Shown piece after piece: positions 1 to 7,562 of a DNA stretch of 64,000 bases. The DNA is taken from assembly GCA_033549365.1 (NCBI GenBank), contig JAWSUF010000002.1, positions 412,082 to 476,081 on the forward strand, read 5' to 3'. This DNA comes from Acidobacteriota bacterium (lineage in GTDB: Bacteria > Acidobacteriota > Aminicenantia > Aminicenantales > Saccharicenantaceae). The notes under the pieces are model-generated. The model had not been told where the DNA came from. It did not search any database and saw only the letters and a program-made list of their open reading frames with translations. The first letter of the stretch is position 1. Each line of letters begins with the position of its first letter. Both the position numbers and the translations under genes were made by a program.

Positions 1-764
1 GGGAGTCGAAATCAACCAAAGGCACGGTCGTTATTTTTCCCGGATGCCTGATCGAACAGGCTTATCCCGAAGTCGGCCTGGCCGCGGCCCGTGTGCTTGA
101 AAAGCTGGGATACGACGTCCGGTTGGGGCCGGTTTCCTGCTGTGGCTTTCCCCAGACCAACGCCGGCCACACGACGGCGGCGGCGAAGACATTCAGAAAA
201 GCGCTGAAAGATATGCCTGAGGAGGGGACTGTTGTCACGCTCTGCCCGACCTGCACGACGATGCTGGCCGAGATCGGCCCGTCAGCCGCGCCGTCCGAAA
301 AGGCCGAGGCTCTTGCGGGCCGCGTGATGCCTTTCAGCCGGTTTCTGGCCCGCTTCGAAGCGGAGGCTTTGGCGTCCATCCAAAGCCGGGGCGGCGGCAT
401 CGGACAAAAAACCGCGACTTATCACGACTCCTGCCACCACAAGCATGTCCTCGGAGCATCCGGGGAATCGCGTGAGATCGTGGAGTGGGCTCTCGGGAAG
501 CCGCTTGTCGAGATATCCGAACCCGACGCCTGCTGCGGATTTGCCGGGCTTTTCTCCGCCTCCCATCCCGAAATCTCTCAGGCCCTGGCCGCCGACAAAC
601 TGGAAGCCATCCGGGCGACGGGCGCCGGTCTTGTGGCCCTTGACTGCCCCGGCTGCCTGCTCCAGATCCGGGGCGCCTGTCGCTCGGCCGGCGCCGATAT
701 CGAGGTCCGCCATACGGCCGAGATCCTCGACGAAGCGCTAGACCGACAGGCCGGAGAAACCTGA
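1..764 (+). CDS. CCG-domain (heterodisulfide reductase/LutA-like) Fe-S oxidoreductase subunit, 5' truncated by window edge
   Basis: The open frame runs in from the window edge (first full codon at base 3) and ends with TGA at 764, so about 253 C-terminal residues are visible. Two cysteine-rich CCG modules can be seen: a Cys followed by an SCCGFP motif in the first half, and DSCHHKH followed by ACCGFAG in the second. Paired CCG domains bind an unusual iron-sulfur cluster in HdrB/HdrD, GlcF, LutA and GlpC. The protein is probably an electron-transfer subunit of a soluble or membrane-bound oxidoreductase for lactate, glycolate or a disulfide. Its partners lie outside the window. A LutA/GlcF-like role cannot be told apart from an HdrD-like one. 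Confidence 0.8.
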   Translation, partial: ESKSTKGTVVIFPGCLIEQAYPEVGLAAARVLEKLGYDVRLGPVSCCGFPQTNAGHTTAAAKTFRKALKDMPEEGTVVTLCPTCTTMLAEIGPSAAPSEKAEALAGRVMPFSRFLARFEAEALASIQSRGGGIGQKTATYHDSCHHKHVLGASGESREIVEWALGKPLVEISEPDACCGFAGLFSASHPEISQALAADKLEAIRATGAGLVALDCPGCLLQIRGACRSAGADIEVRHTAEILDEALDRQAGET

Positions 765-822
765 GCGCCAATCTCAATTGACGTGCCGGAGGAGCCGTTG
801 TGACACGGCCCTGAAGGAAAAA

Positions 823-1041
823 TCACATTAAGGCAAAATTCCGGCCAACGCAATGAAAATAGACTGCGATCTTGAAATGCCCTCGATTGCGGAAGCCCAT
901 GACCGTTTTCTTGATTGCCTGAATTGTCGAGTTCAACGACTCACTGACGGTATTGGTAATCCAGTGCCTGAAGAACGTCAGGATGTTCTTCTTGGCGGGT
1001 TTCAACGTCCGGCGGATATTTTTTCAGACTTGAAAGCGATG
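823..1041 (-). pseudogene. ISL3-family transposase C-terminal remnant
   Basis: The minus frame encodes the typical end of ISL3-type (IS204/IS1001/IS1096/IS1165) transposases: FFRHWITNTVSESLNS, then IQAIKKT..GFRNRGHFK and a final YFHC. Only about 70 residues survive, with no ATG and no upstream DDE catalytic region, because the frame runs directly into the 3' end of the radical SAM gene at 1042. No intact inverted repeats were noticed. This is a dead scrap marking an old insertion at the end of the peptide-modification operon. Confidence 0.75.
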
Positions 1042-2163
1042 TCACTTGGACTCTTCGATGGCGTCCCTGCGGGCATGGGCGACTTGGCAAAAATACTCGC
1101 TCCAGCCGTCCAGCTGTCCTGTTTCCAGATGGGCGTGGGCCGGACACCAAAGACAGAGATTAATAATGGGGCAGGATCGACATTTTTCCAGGAAAACCGG
1201 GTCCGAGGAGGTTTTTGCGCGAATCTCGGGCACGAAATTCTCCCAGGCGTCGACCAGGCTCGTCGTCTTCAAATCCCGAATGCACTCGGGATGCCGGAGC
1301 GACGGGCAGAGGTGAAAAAATCCATTGGGGCTGATTGTGAAGCTCTTGTTCCCGACGCCGCAGCGGAAAAGATGCCGGCAATCGCTGTTTGATGGTTCGG
1401 AAAAAATGAATTTGTCGCAGTGTTTTTTCAGAGTCTCGGATCGTTCCTCGTCGGATGTCTCGATCCCGGCGATTTCCTCCGGGGTCAATCTTTCGCTGAT
1501 GATTTCCGAATTGCGCTCGGTGTTTCCATCGTAACGCAAATGGAGGACGGGATCAAAACGAAAAAAATCCCGGGTGTGCCGGCGGCAAAAAGCGGCGATT
1601 TCCGGAAGCTCATGAACATTGGATCTCACGGCCATGGCCTTGAGGTGCACGGGAATGTCGTTAACGAGAAGCAAATCCAGACCCTGCCGGAACGCGGCGA
1701 ATGACCCGGGTTTCCCTGTCACCCTTTCATAGGTTTCCTGCGTTGTGCCGTAAACCGTGACTTCAATATCCCGGGGAGGAAACTTTTTGAACAGGGCCAC
1801 ATGATCAGGGGTGATCAGGGCGGCGTTGGTGAAGACGGATATCAGCAACCCCTTTTTTTTTAGCGATATGTAGATTTCAGGGAAATCCTCGCGCAGGAGA
1901 GGCTCCCCGCCTGTGATCAAACACCACAAGGCATCCAAGGCGACGGCTTGATCGGCAAGTTCGGCGATTTCCGTAGCCGAGAGCTCATTCCGCGCTGCGT
2001 CCGGATCGTTGGCGGGAAGGTTGATATAACAGTGGCGGCAATTGTTGTTGCAGCGTGCCGTGATCTCCAGGTCAAAGGACCACGGCTTCCGCTGCACGGC
2101 CGTTTTCTTCCACAAGGACAATCGGCTCAGACGTCCCCCCGAAACAAAAGATTTCGCGTTCAT
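1042..2163 (-). CDS. Radical SAM/SPASM peptide-modifying enzyme (third of the cluster)
   Basis: This 373-residue protein has the radical SAM cluster-binding motif CNNNCRHC (C38, C42, C45), a SAM-binding GGEPLL at about 85-90, and a Cys-rich C-terminal SPASM region (about 255-365) with the cysteines expected for auxiliary Fe-S clusters. SPASM enzymes commonly modify ribosomal peptides by C-C or thioether cross-linking or by epimerisation. Its ATG overlaps the stop of the S26 peptidase gene (ATGA), making it the last gene of the operon. It resembles the other two radical SAM proteins here in the stretch after the cluster motif (YINLPAND versus FINLPADD), so the three look like diverged paralogues. 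The substrate is inferred to be the peptide encoded at 7095-7304. Confidence 0.85.
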   Translation of the reverse strand: MNAKSFVSGGRLSRLSLWKKTAVQRKPWSFDLEITARCNNNCRHCYINLPANDPDAARNELSATEIAELADQAVALDALWCLITGGEPLLREDFPEIYISLKKKGLLISVFTNAALITPDHVALFKKFPPRDIEVTVYGTTQETYERVTGKPGSFAAFRQGLDLLLVNDIPVHLKAMAVRSNVHELPEIAAFCRRHTRDFFRFDPVLHLRYDGNTERNSEIISERLTPEEIAGIETSDEERSETLKKHCDKFIFSEPSNSDCRHLFRCGVGNKSFTISPNGFFHLCPSLRHPECIRDLKTTSLVDAWENFVPEIRAKTSSDPVFLEKCRSCPIINLCLWCPAHAHLETGQLDGWSEYFCQVAHARRDAIEESK

Positions 2164-2675
2164 TTCCGCTTCCGAAGCACGGGTTTCAGCAAAGACGCGA
2201 AATGGGAACCTAAGGGAATAAGCAGCCTTGTGCGGGAAAGCCCGGCGATCACGTATCGCTCCGGTCCCACGCCCAGCCGGATCTTGCGCCCGTTTCTTTC
2301 AATCCGTGTCACCTGTCCCAGCAGGTTCTCCGGCGGGATGATCCCATCCGCGTGTTCCGGCACACAATCCCCCCGGATGAACACGGCTGTGCCGCGTCTA
2401 GCCACAACTCTGTGGACCACAAGCTTCCCGGTTTCCGTACTGACAAAGGCAACCACTCTGCCGACTCCAGGCAGGGAGCGGCGGGTAGGAGATATGGTGA
2501 TAACATCGCCGTCCCGAACGAAGGGCGCCATGCTCAGCCCCCGGGCGCGGAACCGGAATGGCAGCCCCTTGGCCAGCACATCTCTCATCAGTTTCAGAAG
2601 GGCCTGGCCGGAGAGCGACAATTCGTCGCCATAGACGACGAAAACCCGCGGTTTATCGAATCGCCGGGAGTTCAA
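2160..2675 (-). CDS. S26-type serine peptidase with Ser-His active site, candidate leader peptidase
   Basis: The 171-residue protein shows the signal-peptidase boxes: GLSMAPF (nucleophile S48) followed by DGDVI, then LVVHRVVA (H88), then FIRGD (D103). A His where bacterial type I signal peptidases carry Lys is the pattern of the ER/archaeal/SipW branch. No N-terminal membrane anchor is evident, so it may act in the cytoplasm. The start chosen is TTG at 2675 because GGAG lies 8 bases upstream; no ATG occurs before residue 30. It overlaps the PqqD-like gene by 23 bases and the next radical SAM gene by 4. Its place in the operon suggests it removes the leader of the modified peptide; this is inference. 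Confidence 0.75.
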   Translation of the reverse strand: MNSRRFDKPRVFVVYGDELSLSGQALLKLMRDVLAKGLPFRFRARGLSMAPFVRDGDVITISPTRRSLPGVGRVVAFVSTETGKLVVHRVVARRGTAVFIRGDCVPEHADGIIPPENLLGQVTRIERNGRKIRLGVGPERYVIAGLSRTRLLIPLGSHFASLLKPVLRKRK

Positions 2676-2961
2676 CCAGCATTCTCCGCCTGACCAGTTC
2701 TTCCACCAAGCCGAGAACGTCGCGTTCGATTTCGGAAGACAGCGACTCGTAGTCTTGAGTCAGGGCAGCGACGACTCCGCTCAGGTCCTGCTTGCCGTCC
2801 AGCCGCCGCCAGATGGCCTTTCCTGTTTCGTTAAGCGTAAAAAGTTCGTCTTCCATGTCTCCGATGCCGGCCGCGAGAGGAATGATGATCAATTCTCCCT
2901 CGATTTCTCTCGCAACCACATCCTCGGATGGAATATATACCGCGTCCAGCCGAATGGTCAT
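2653..2961 (-). CDS. PqqD-like peptide chaperone (RiPP recognition element)
   Basis: This 102-residue protein has the PqqD fold signature: an N-terminal beta-rich half with FTLNETGKAIWRRLDG, then helices ending in LVEELVRRRMLVEL. PqqD proteins bind the leader of a precursor peptide and present it to a radical SAM/SPASM partner. ATG at 2961 is chosen over longer in-frame starts because AAGGAG lies 8 bases upstream and the ATG overlaps the methyltransferase stop (ATGA); the extra upstream codons read as shadow sequence. The protein probably serves all three radical SAM enzymes of the operon. Confidence 0.85.
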   Translation of the reverse strand: MTIRLDAVYIPSEDVVAREIEGELIIIPLAAGIGDMEDELFTLNETGKAIWRRLDGKQDLSGVVAALTQDYESLSSEIERDVLGLVEELVRRRMLVELPAIR

Positions 2962-3785
2962 CTTTCCGACTCCTTCTTCATAATTGAGGTTTGGCCGGTT
3001 TCCGGCCTCTTTCTGCAAACGGCGCTGCCCCTGTTGCCGGGTTGGCCTGTCCGGAGTTGTTCCACGAAGAGCCCGCCTTGCTCGAGTTCCGACCTGACGG
3101 CGTTCTCCGAGCCGAATTCGTGAAGAAATTCGACATTCAACCACAGCGTATCTCCGCTCTCATACGCCGGATTTCCCAGGCCGGAGGCGGCGATGATGCG
3201 CCGCCCCGACCCGCCTCGGCTTGGCTGAGGCGGGCCCGGGCGGAAGGAGAATTGACAGATCAACAGCCCGCCCGGCTTCAATGCGCGGGCGATCCGCCGG
3301 ACCATGGCCACGCGCCGTGTGCGCGTCGGCACACAGGAGTACATGGCCCGGGACAGCCAGACGATGTCATAAGCGCTTTCCCGGACGTCCAGCCGGGAGA
3401 CCTCCTGCACCAGGCCTTCCATGCGGACCCCGCGGCGGGCGGCGTTCTCCCTGGCCCGGTCGACCATCGCGGCAACATAGTCGACGCCCGTCACCTGAAA
3501 ACCCATCTGCGCAAGCGGGATTGCTTCCCGGCCCCCTCCCACGCCCAGAAGCAAAAGATTCCCGGACCTGGAAGGAAGAAACGTCTCCAGAATCTCCCGT
3601 TCTTCGGTGGTCAGGCCGGAATCCACGAGGGAGTCTTCCACCCAGCTCTCGATGCTTTCAGGTTTGGCATAGCTTTGGCGGCTGAATTCCACAAGATCAT
3701 CGGGCTTCATGATCAAGACGGGAAGGGATTGAAGAAATGCCCCCAATTGGAGCATCATTCTTGCTACACGGATTCTTATTCCCAT
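2958..3785 (-). CDS. Class I SAM-dependent methyltransferase
   Basis: This 275-residue protein has a Rossmann-type SAM motif I (LLLLGVGGG, about 77-85), an acidic residue after strand 2 (VTGVDY), and a downstream ALKPGGLL motif typical of class I methyltransferases. ATG 3785 is preceded by AAGG with good spacing and overlaps the upstream radical SAM gene by 10 bases. It may methylate the peptide product or an intermediate. Resemblance to generic small-molecule methyltransferases means its substrate cannot be read from sequence. A Pro/Gly/Arg-rich stretch near residue 185 interrupts the fold and may be a loop. Confidence 0.8.
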   Translation of the reverse strand: MGIRIRVARMMLQLGAFLQSLPVLIMKPDDLVEFSRQSYAKPESIESWVEDSLVDSGLTTEEREILETFLPSRSGNLLLLGVGGGREAIPLAQMGFQVTGVDYVAAMVDRARENAARRGVRMEGLVQEVSRLDVRESAYDIVWLSRAMYSCVPTRTRRVAMVRRIARALKPGGLLICQFSFRPGPPQPSRGGSGRRIIAASGLGNPAYESGDTLWLNVEFLHEFGSENAVRSELEQGGLFVEQLRTGQPGNRGSAVCRKRPETGQTSIMKKESER

Positions 3786-5035
3786 GGATCACCTTGACAA
3801 GGATTTGAGCCCGGCCCTTGGTAAGCACTTGGGCGGGTGCCTGACGTTCTCTCGACAAGGGATTTGATGCGTTGCCGCCAGTCCGCGATATCCCATGCCT
3901 TTTCCTTCCCTTTCAGCAGTCCCAGGTAACGGGCCTGGGCATGAGCCACCCGGCAGAGATACTCGACAGGGGTATCCAAAGTGCCGTGTTCCGTCCAGGA
4001 TTTCGCCGGGCATTGGAGGCATAATCCCTTCAGGAAGCAACGGGCGCAGCGGCGGAGGTACTCGGGATTTGTCGCCCGCGTTTTTCTGAATATTGGGAAG
4101 GTCTCCGTCAGGGCTTGGCGAAGGGAACCCCCATTCAAGCCATAGACCACATCGGGATGCCGGAGCGGCAGGCACATCTGGAAAACACCATACGCATCGA
4201 CACAGCCCGCTTGACCTGCGCCGCAGGAAAACAGCTCGTCGCCCTGAGGGCGCATGAATCGGGCGCTGAATCGGGCCATCTCTCTGCAATAGGTGTCCGC
4301 TTGCCGATCCATAAGAGCCACCGCCTCTTCAGGAGAGATGCGAAGCCCGGCGATGTGCCGATTTTTGGCGGGAGAATCCCTGCGGGCACGCAGATCAAGG
4401 AACACGGAGTAGGGTGGAGCATGGTCCATGCTCGGGACCGTTGCCGCCCAGGTCTCGAACTCTTCAATTTCCGCAAGATTGGCGGGAAGGCGTGTCGACT
4501 TGACCACAAAGGGAATCCGCTGTTCCGACAAAAGATCCAGACCTCGTCTAAACTCAGCAAAGGCGCCCGGAGTGCAAGCTATGGCATCGTAGGATTCCGG
4601 ATGCATGCCGTAGACGGAAATTTCGACCTTCATCAAGGGTGGGATCCTTGCCAGGAGATCCGCCAGAGCCGGTGTGATCAGGCGGCCGTTTGTGAACAGC
4701 ACGACTTTTAAGCCCAGCTTTCGGGCGAAAACGTACAATTCCGCGAAATCTTCCCGCAGCAGCGGCTCCCCCCCGGTGAAGCGGACCGAGAGCGCTCCGA
4801 GCTCCGCGGCCTCGCGGAGGATGTCTTTCCACTGATCGGTCTTTAGCTCGCGGCGGCAGGCCCGGGTATCATCGGCGGGAAGGTTGATGAAACAATGAAT
4901 GCAGGCATTGTTGCAGCGCTCGGTCAGCTCGATATCCAGATGCCCGAGCAGCGGCGCCTTGTTCCGGAACAAGGGGTGATGCGCCAAGCTGCGCTTCACT
5001 GTATAGCTTTGATCTCCCATGGGGCCGTCGCTCAA
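3776..5035 (-). CDS. Radical SAM/SPASM peptide-modifying enzyme (second of the cluster)
   Basis: The 419-residue enzyme has the cluster motif CNNACIHC (C41, C45, C48), a GGEPLL motif, and a SPASM region with cysteines grouped near CGAGQAGC and CARCFLKGLCLQC. The start is probably TTG at 5035, which overlaps the stop of the upstream fusion gene (TTGA) and has AAGG 4-5 bases before it; the ATG at 5020 has no ribosome site. The C-terminal ~40 residues after the SPASM domain are basic and Pro-rich. With three such enzymes in one operon, two or more different modifications, or modification at several positions, are likely. Confidence 0.85.
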   Translation of the reverse strand: MSDGPMGDQSYTVKRSLAHHPLFRNKAPLLGHLDIELTERCNNACIHCFINLPADDTRACRRELKTDQWKDILREAAELGALSVRFTGGEPLLREDFAELYVFARKLGLKVVLFTNGRLITPALADLLARIPPLMKVEISVYGMHPESYDAIACTPGAFAEFRRGLDLLSEQRIPFVVKSTRLPANLAEIEEFETWAATVPSMDHAPPYSVFLDLRARRDSPAKNRHIAGLRISPEEAVALMDRQADTYCREMARFSARFMRPQGDELFSCGAGQAGCVDAYGVFQMCLPLRHPDVVYGLNGGSLRQALTETFPIFRKTRATNPEYLRRCARCFLKGLCLQCPAKSWTEHGTLDTPVEYLCRVAHAQARYLGLLKGKEKAWDIADWRQRIKSLVERTSGTRPSAYQGPGSNPCQGDPWE

Positions 5036-6984
5036 AGAGCCTTCATGAGATCCGCTACCCGGCCGCTTTTGTCGAAACGCAATCGGTAGACAGGGATCTC
5101 AGCGGCGATCGATTCAGCGAGATCCATGGTTTTTTCCCACCATTCGGCCGTAACCAACGGCTTGATGACATGGGAGAGCAGCCGATGGATCTTCTCCACA
5201 TTGTCTCTGATCGGGATAAGTTCATTGTTGTCCGCCTTTTCCAGGAACATGATTGCCTGCAATGGGGCCTCGGACGGAGAAACGTCCGGCAATTCGCCGT
5301 GGCTCCAGGTGCCGTGGATGCGGAATCCCTCCGGCCAGCGGCGGACAATGATGCGGTCATCGCAGAGAATCTCTCCCTTGCCCCGAAGCATTTTCATCAT
5401 CGTGGATTTTCCGGCATCCGAGTGACCGACAAAGAGAAAGCCCCGCCCGTCGATGATGATGCCGGAGGCATGCAAATAACAGCCCCGGCGGTCCGCCAGA
5501 ACCCTGGCGATGAGAATCTGATCAGAGGTGAATGTCGTCAGGGAATGCAGTCTTTTTTCGTAGATGTCGGCTCTGCGGCAGATAGTTCCCCGGCTGTGAT
5601 CATCGTTCCAGATCGCCGCGCAATAGGGTTCACGGCCGTCTCCGACGGACGTTATCCCCAGGTAGACCCATGAGCCGGGCTGCCTGAAGATGGCCCAAGG
5701 GGGTTGGCGATAGACTTCCTTGCCTAACCGGAGATCCGACAACTTGGGAACCGATGAGGCCAACCTGATCGAGATTGTGTCCGGCCCGGGACCTTCAACC
5801 TGGAATTTGTGAAAAATGGGAGCGAACGTTTTGTCTCCAAGGGGAAAATCCGCCGATATCCGGATCGTGATGCCGGCGATCCGGTAATATTGAAGGTGTG
5901 TCTGTTTCCACTCCTCTTTAAATCGCCGGGCCTCCGCGGCGATCTCGCAGAGATAGTCGATTTTGGCCGAGAAGCGACCATGCTCGAGATAAGCATAAGC
6001 CGCGCACCAGCGGCAATCTCTTCGCAAGTCGCAGGAGCCGCAATTCTCCAGGTACTCCCGGCCGCCGCGCACCTTTTCGGCCATCGAGGGGATGAACTTG
6101 TCCCAAATCCGGGCGAAAGAGTCCCGGCGCAGGTCGGCGCGCATGTCCGGATCCTTGATGAAGCAGCAGAAAGACATCTTCCCGTAGGGATCGATGTGGA
6201 ATTTGCGCCGTGAGTCGATACACGCCGCGAACAAGCGGTCGTCTTTCCCCACAGTGCTGCATGAACAGGGCTCCGGCGCGTTCTTGTCGCCGTCCGGATC
6301 AGGACGCCATTCGGCGGCAGGATTCGGCACGTCGATCTTTATCACGTCGGCCGCATCCAGCCTTTGGCCTACGATTTCATGGCTGTGGGAGGCCGATCGG
6401 CAGGCCGACATCCAGAGCCAGCTGGCTCCCACCCGGTACTGCGGGCTCAAGGAATGGGCCAGGTTTACCATTCCGGCCGTTTGATGGTGATTGGCGCGCA
6501 TGGGGACGATCTGGACAATGAAGTCCGCGTCCGCTTCCTTGAGGTAAGCCATACCGCGCAGGGTTGCCTCAAAAGAGCCGGGATTGCGGGTCACGTGGTC
6601 ATGAACATCGGCCGTTGCGCCGTAGAGCGCAATCATTTTTCTTCCGTTCCGGGTCAAGAGGCGGGCGATCTCGGGGGTGATCAGCGTGCCGTTGGTGTTG
6701 AGACTGTAGGAAAGGGATTTTCGTGTGATGGAGTCGAAAATCTCCGGGAAATCAGGCCGCAACAGCGGTTCGCCGCCCGATATAAACCAAGCCTGACAGC
6801 CCATCCGGCGGGCCTCATCGACGATGCGGAGGATTTCGTCAAGAGCAAGCTCTTCCCGACCTTCCGGTGCGTCGGGGGGAAGCCGCAACCAACAATGACG
6901 GCAGGAATTGTTGCAGCGATATGTGAGATCAAGACTGCCATCCAAGGGCAACCGTGGAATTTTGTTCTGCAAAACCAACCTCAT
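5032..6984 (-). CDS. Fusion of radical SAM/SPASM enzyme with HprK-like serine kinase domain
   Basis: This 650-residue protein has two parts. Residues 1 to about 375 are a radical SAM/SPASM enzyme (CNNSCRHC at 24-31, GGEPLLRPDF, SPASM cysteines ending CGSCDLRRDCRWC). Residues about 385-650 resemble HPr kinase-related proteins: Walker A GHSDAGKST (520-528), an acidic LCDDR shortly after, and a conserved C-terminal helix region. HprK-like kinases occur in several peptide pathways; those of paeninodin-type lasso peptides phosphorylate a C-terminal Ser. The adjacent precursor ends in Ser, so one polypeptide may both cross-link and phosphorylate the same peptide (inference). ATG 6984 is preferred over a TTG at 7038 whose GGAG is only 2 bases away. 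It lies 110 bases after the peptide gene. Confidence 0.85.
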   Translation of the reverse strand: MRLVLQNKIPRLPLDGSLDLTYRCNNSCRHCWLRLPPDAPEGREELALDEILRIVDEARRMGCQAWFISGGEPLLRPDFPEIFDSITRKSLSYSLNTNGTLITPEIARLLTRNGRKMIALYGATADVHDHVTRNPGSFEATLRGMAYLKEADADFIVQIVPMRANHHQTAGMVNLAHSLSPQYRVGASWLWMSACRSASHSHEIVGQRLDAADVIKIDVPNPAAEWRPDPDGDKNAPEPCSCSTVGKDDRLFAACIDSRRKFHIDPYGKMSFCCFIKDPDMRADLRRDSFARIWDKFIPSMAEKVRGGREYLENCGSCDLRRDCRWCAAYAYLEHGRFSAKIDYLCEIAAEARRFKEEWKQTHLQYYRIAGITIRISADFPLGDKTFAPIFHKFQVEGPGPDTISIRLASSVPKLSDLRLGKEVYRQPPWAIFRQPGSWVYLGITSVGDGREPYCAAIWNDDHSRGTICRRADIYEKRLHSLTTFTSDQILIARVLADRRGCYLHASGIIIDGRGFLFVGHSDAGKSTMMKMLRGKGEILCDDRIIVRRWPEGFRIHGTWSHGELPDVSPSEAPLQAIMFLEKADNNELIPIRDNVEKIHRLLSHVIKPLVTAEWWEKTMDLAESIAAEIPVYRLRFDKSGRVADLMKAL

Positions 6985-7094
6985 CGATTTCTCTGGGGAT
7001 TGATTAGATAACCCGACATCAAGAAAGAAGAAGAACAAGACTCCAATAATATGTATAACTATCTTTGCGGAAACTAAATTCTAATGAATGACAA

Positions 7095-7304
7095 CTAAGA
7101 TCCGCTAACCGCTCGAGCTTGACAGGGTTGGCAATTTCCCGCTACTCCACTTGCACATGTGTCTTGCTGAATCAAATCACCCGGTCCTTCGAAAGCTTGG
7201 TTTGGATTCATCGTTTTGCAATGGGTGAGAACACTTTCCTCGGGATTGCCCCTGGCAAGCACAATAAGCTGGGGTCGAACCCATTGTTTTTTTTCGTTTT
7301 TCAT
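7095..7304 (-). CDS. Candidate RiPP precursor peptide
   Basis: This 69-residue peptide is the first gene of the operon. It has AGAGGA six bases before ATG 7304 and a near-consensus promoter about 90 bases upstream. The N-terminal half is leader-like: basic start, then WVRPQLIVLARGNPEES and VLTHCK. The C-terminal half is Gly/Gln/Asn-rich with cysteines at 50, 58 and 61 (plus C29) and ends AVSGS. A PqqD-like protein and three radical SAM/SPASM enzymes directly downstream support a substrate role. Short proteins with a W..P.L..L.RG.PEE..L..CK pattern are, to my knowledge, seen beside such enzymes elsewhere, but I cannot assign a named class. The cleavage site is unknown; after HCK (residue 30) is one guess. 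Confidence 0.8.
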   Translation of the reverse strand: MKNEKKQWVRPQLIVLARGNPEESVLTHCKTMNPNQAFEGPGDLIQQDTCASGVAGNCQPCQARAVSGS

Positions 7305-7390
7305 TTATAATCCTCTTTTGCCTTGCTATAAAAATGCCCATTTAATTTCAACTTGCTACTCTACAGAACGACTAAATTTATGTATTATTA

Positions 7391-7419
7391 AATATATACA
7401 CTTTTATCGAAATTGTCAA
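7391..7419 (-). promoter_or_regulatory. Sigma-70-type promoter of the peptide operon
   Basis: On the minus strand TTGACA (7414-7419) and TATATT (7391-7396) are separated by exactly 17 bases, close to the consensus. Transcription would start near 7384, giving a leader of about 80 bases before the peptide start codon. The surrounding 7305-7410 stretch is strongly AT-rich compared with the rest of the window. Confidence 0.75.
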
Positions 7420-7442
7420 GTTGATGCGCGGCCCGAGATGCG

Positions 7443-7471
7443 TTGACTTCAGGGGGAGGTTCCGCTACAAT
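7443..7471 (+). promoter_or_regulatory. Promoter of the tRNA gene
   Basis: TTGACT (7443-7448) and TACAAT (7466-7471) are 17 bases apart, 18 bases before the 5' end of the tRNA. It lies back to back with the peptide-operon promoter. Confidence 0.65.
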
Positions 7472-7488
7472 CTGACGCGCCCGATCGT

Positions 7489-7562
7489 GGCGGAGTAGCT
7501 CAGTCGGTCAGAGCATGCGGCTCATATCCGCAGAGTCGGGGGTTCAAATCCCTCCTCCGCCA
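7489..7562 (+). tRNA. tRNA with CAU anticodon (elongator Met, or Ile2 after lysidine modification)
   Basis: A complete cloverleaf can be folded: acceptor stem GGCGGAG/CTCCGCC, D arm GCTC/GAGC, anticodon stem TGCGG/CCGCA around loop CTCATAT (anticodon CAT), variable GAGTC, and a T arm with TTCAAAT loop. The discriminator is A at 7562 and CCA is not encoded. The acceptor stem resembles bacterial elongator tRNA-Met. However, the next gene is tilS, which converts CAU to lysidine-AU on tRNA-Ile2, so that identity remains possible. It is not the initiator, because 1-72 is a G-C pair. Confidence 0.9.

Noticed and set aside
1948-2634. Long plus-strand frame opposite the peptidase and radical SAM genes
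   Set aside because: It mirrors the real minus-strand genes in GC-rich DNA and has no domain signature; several similar long antisense frames across the window were left out for the same reason.
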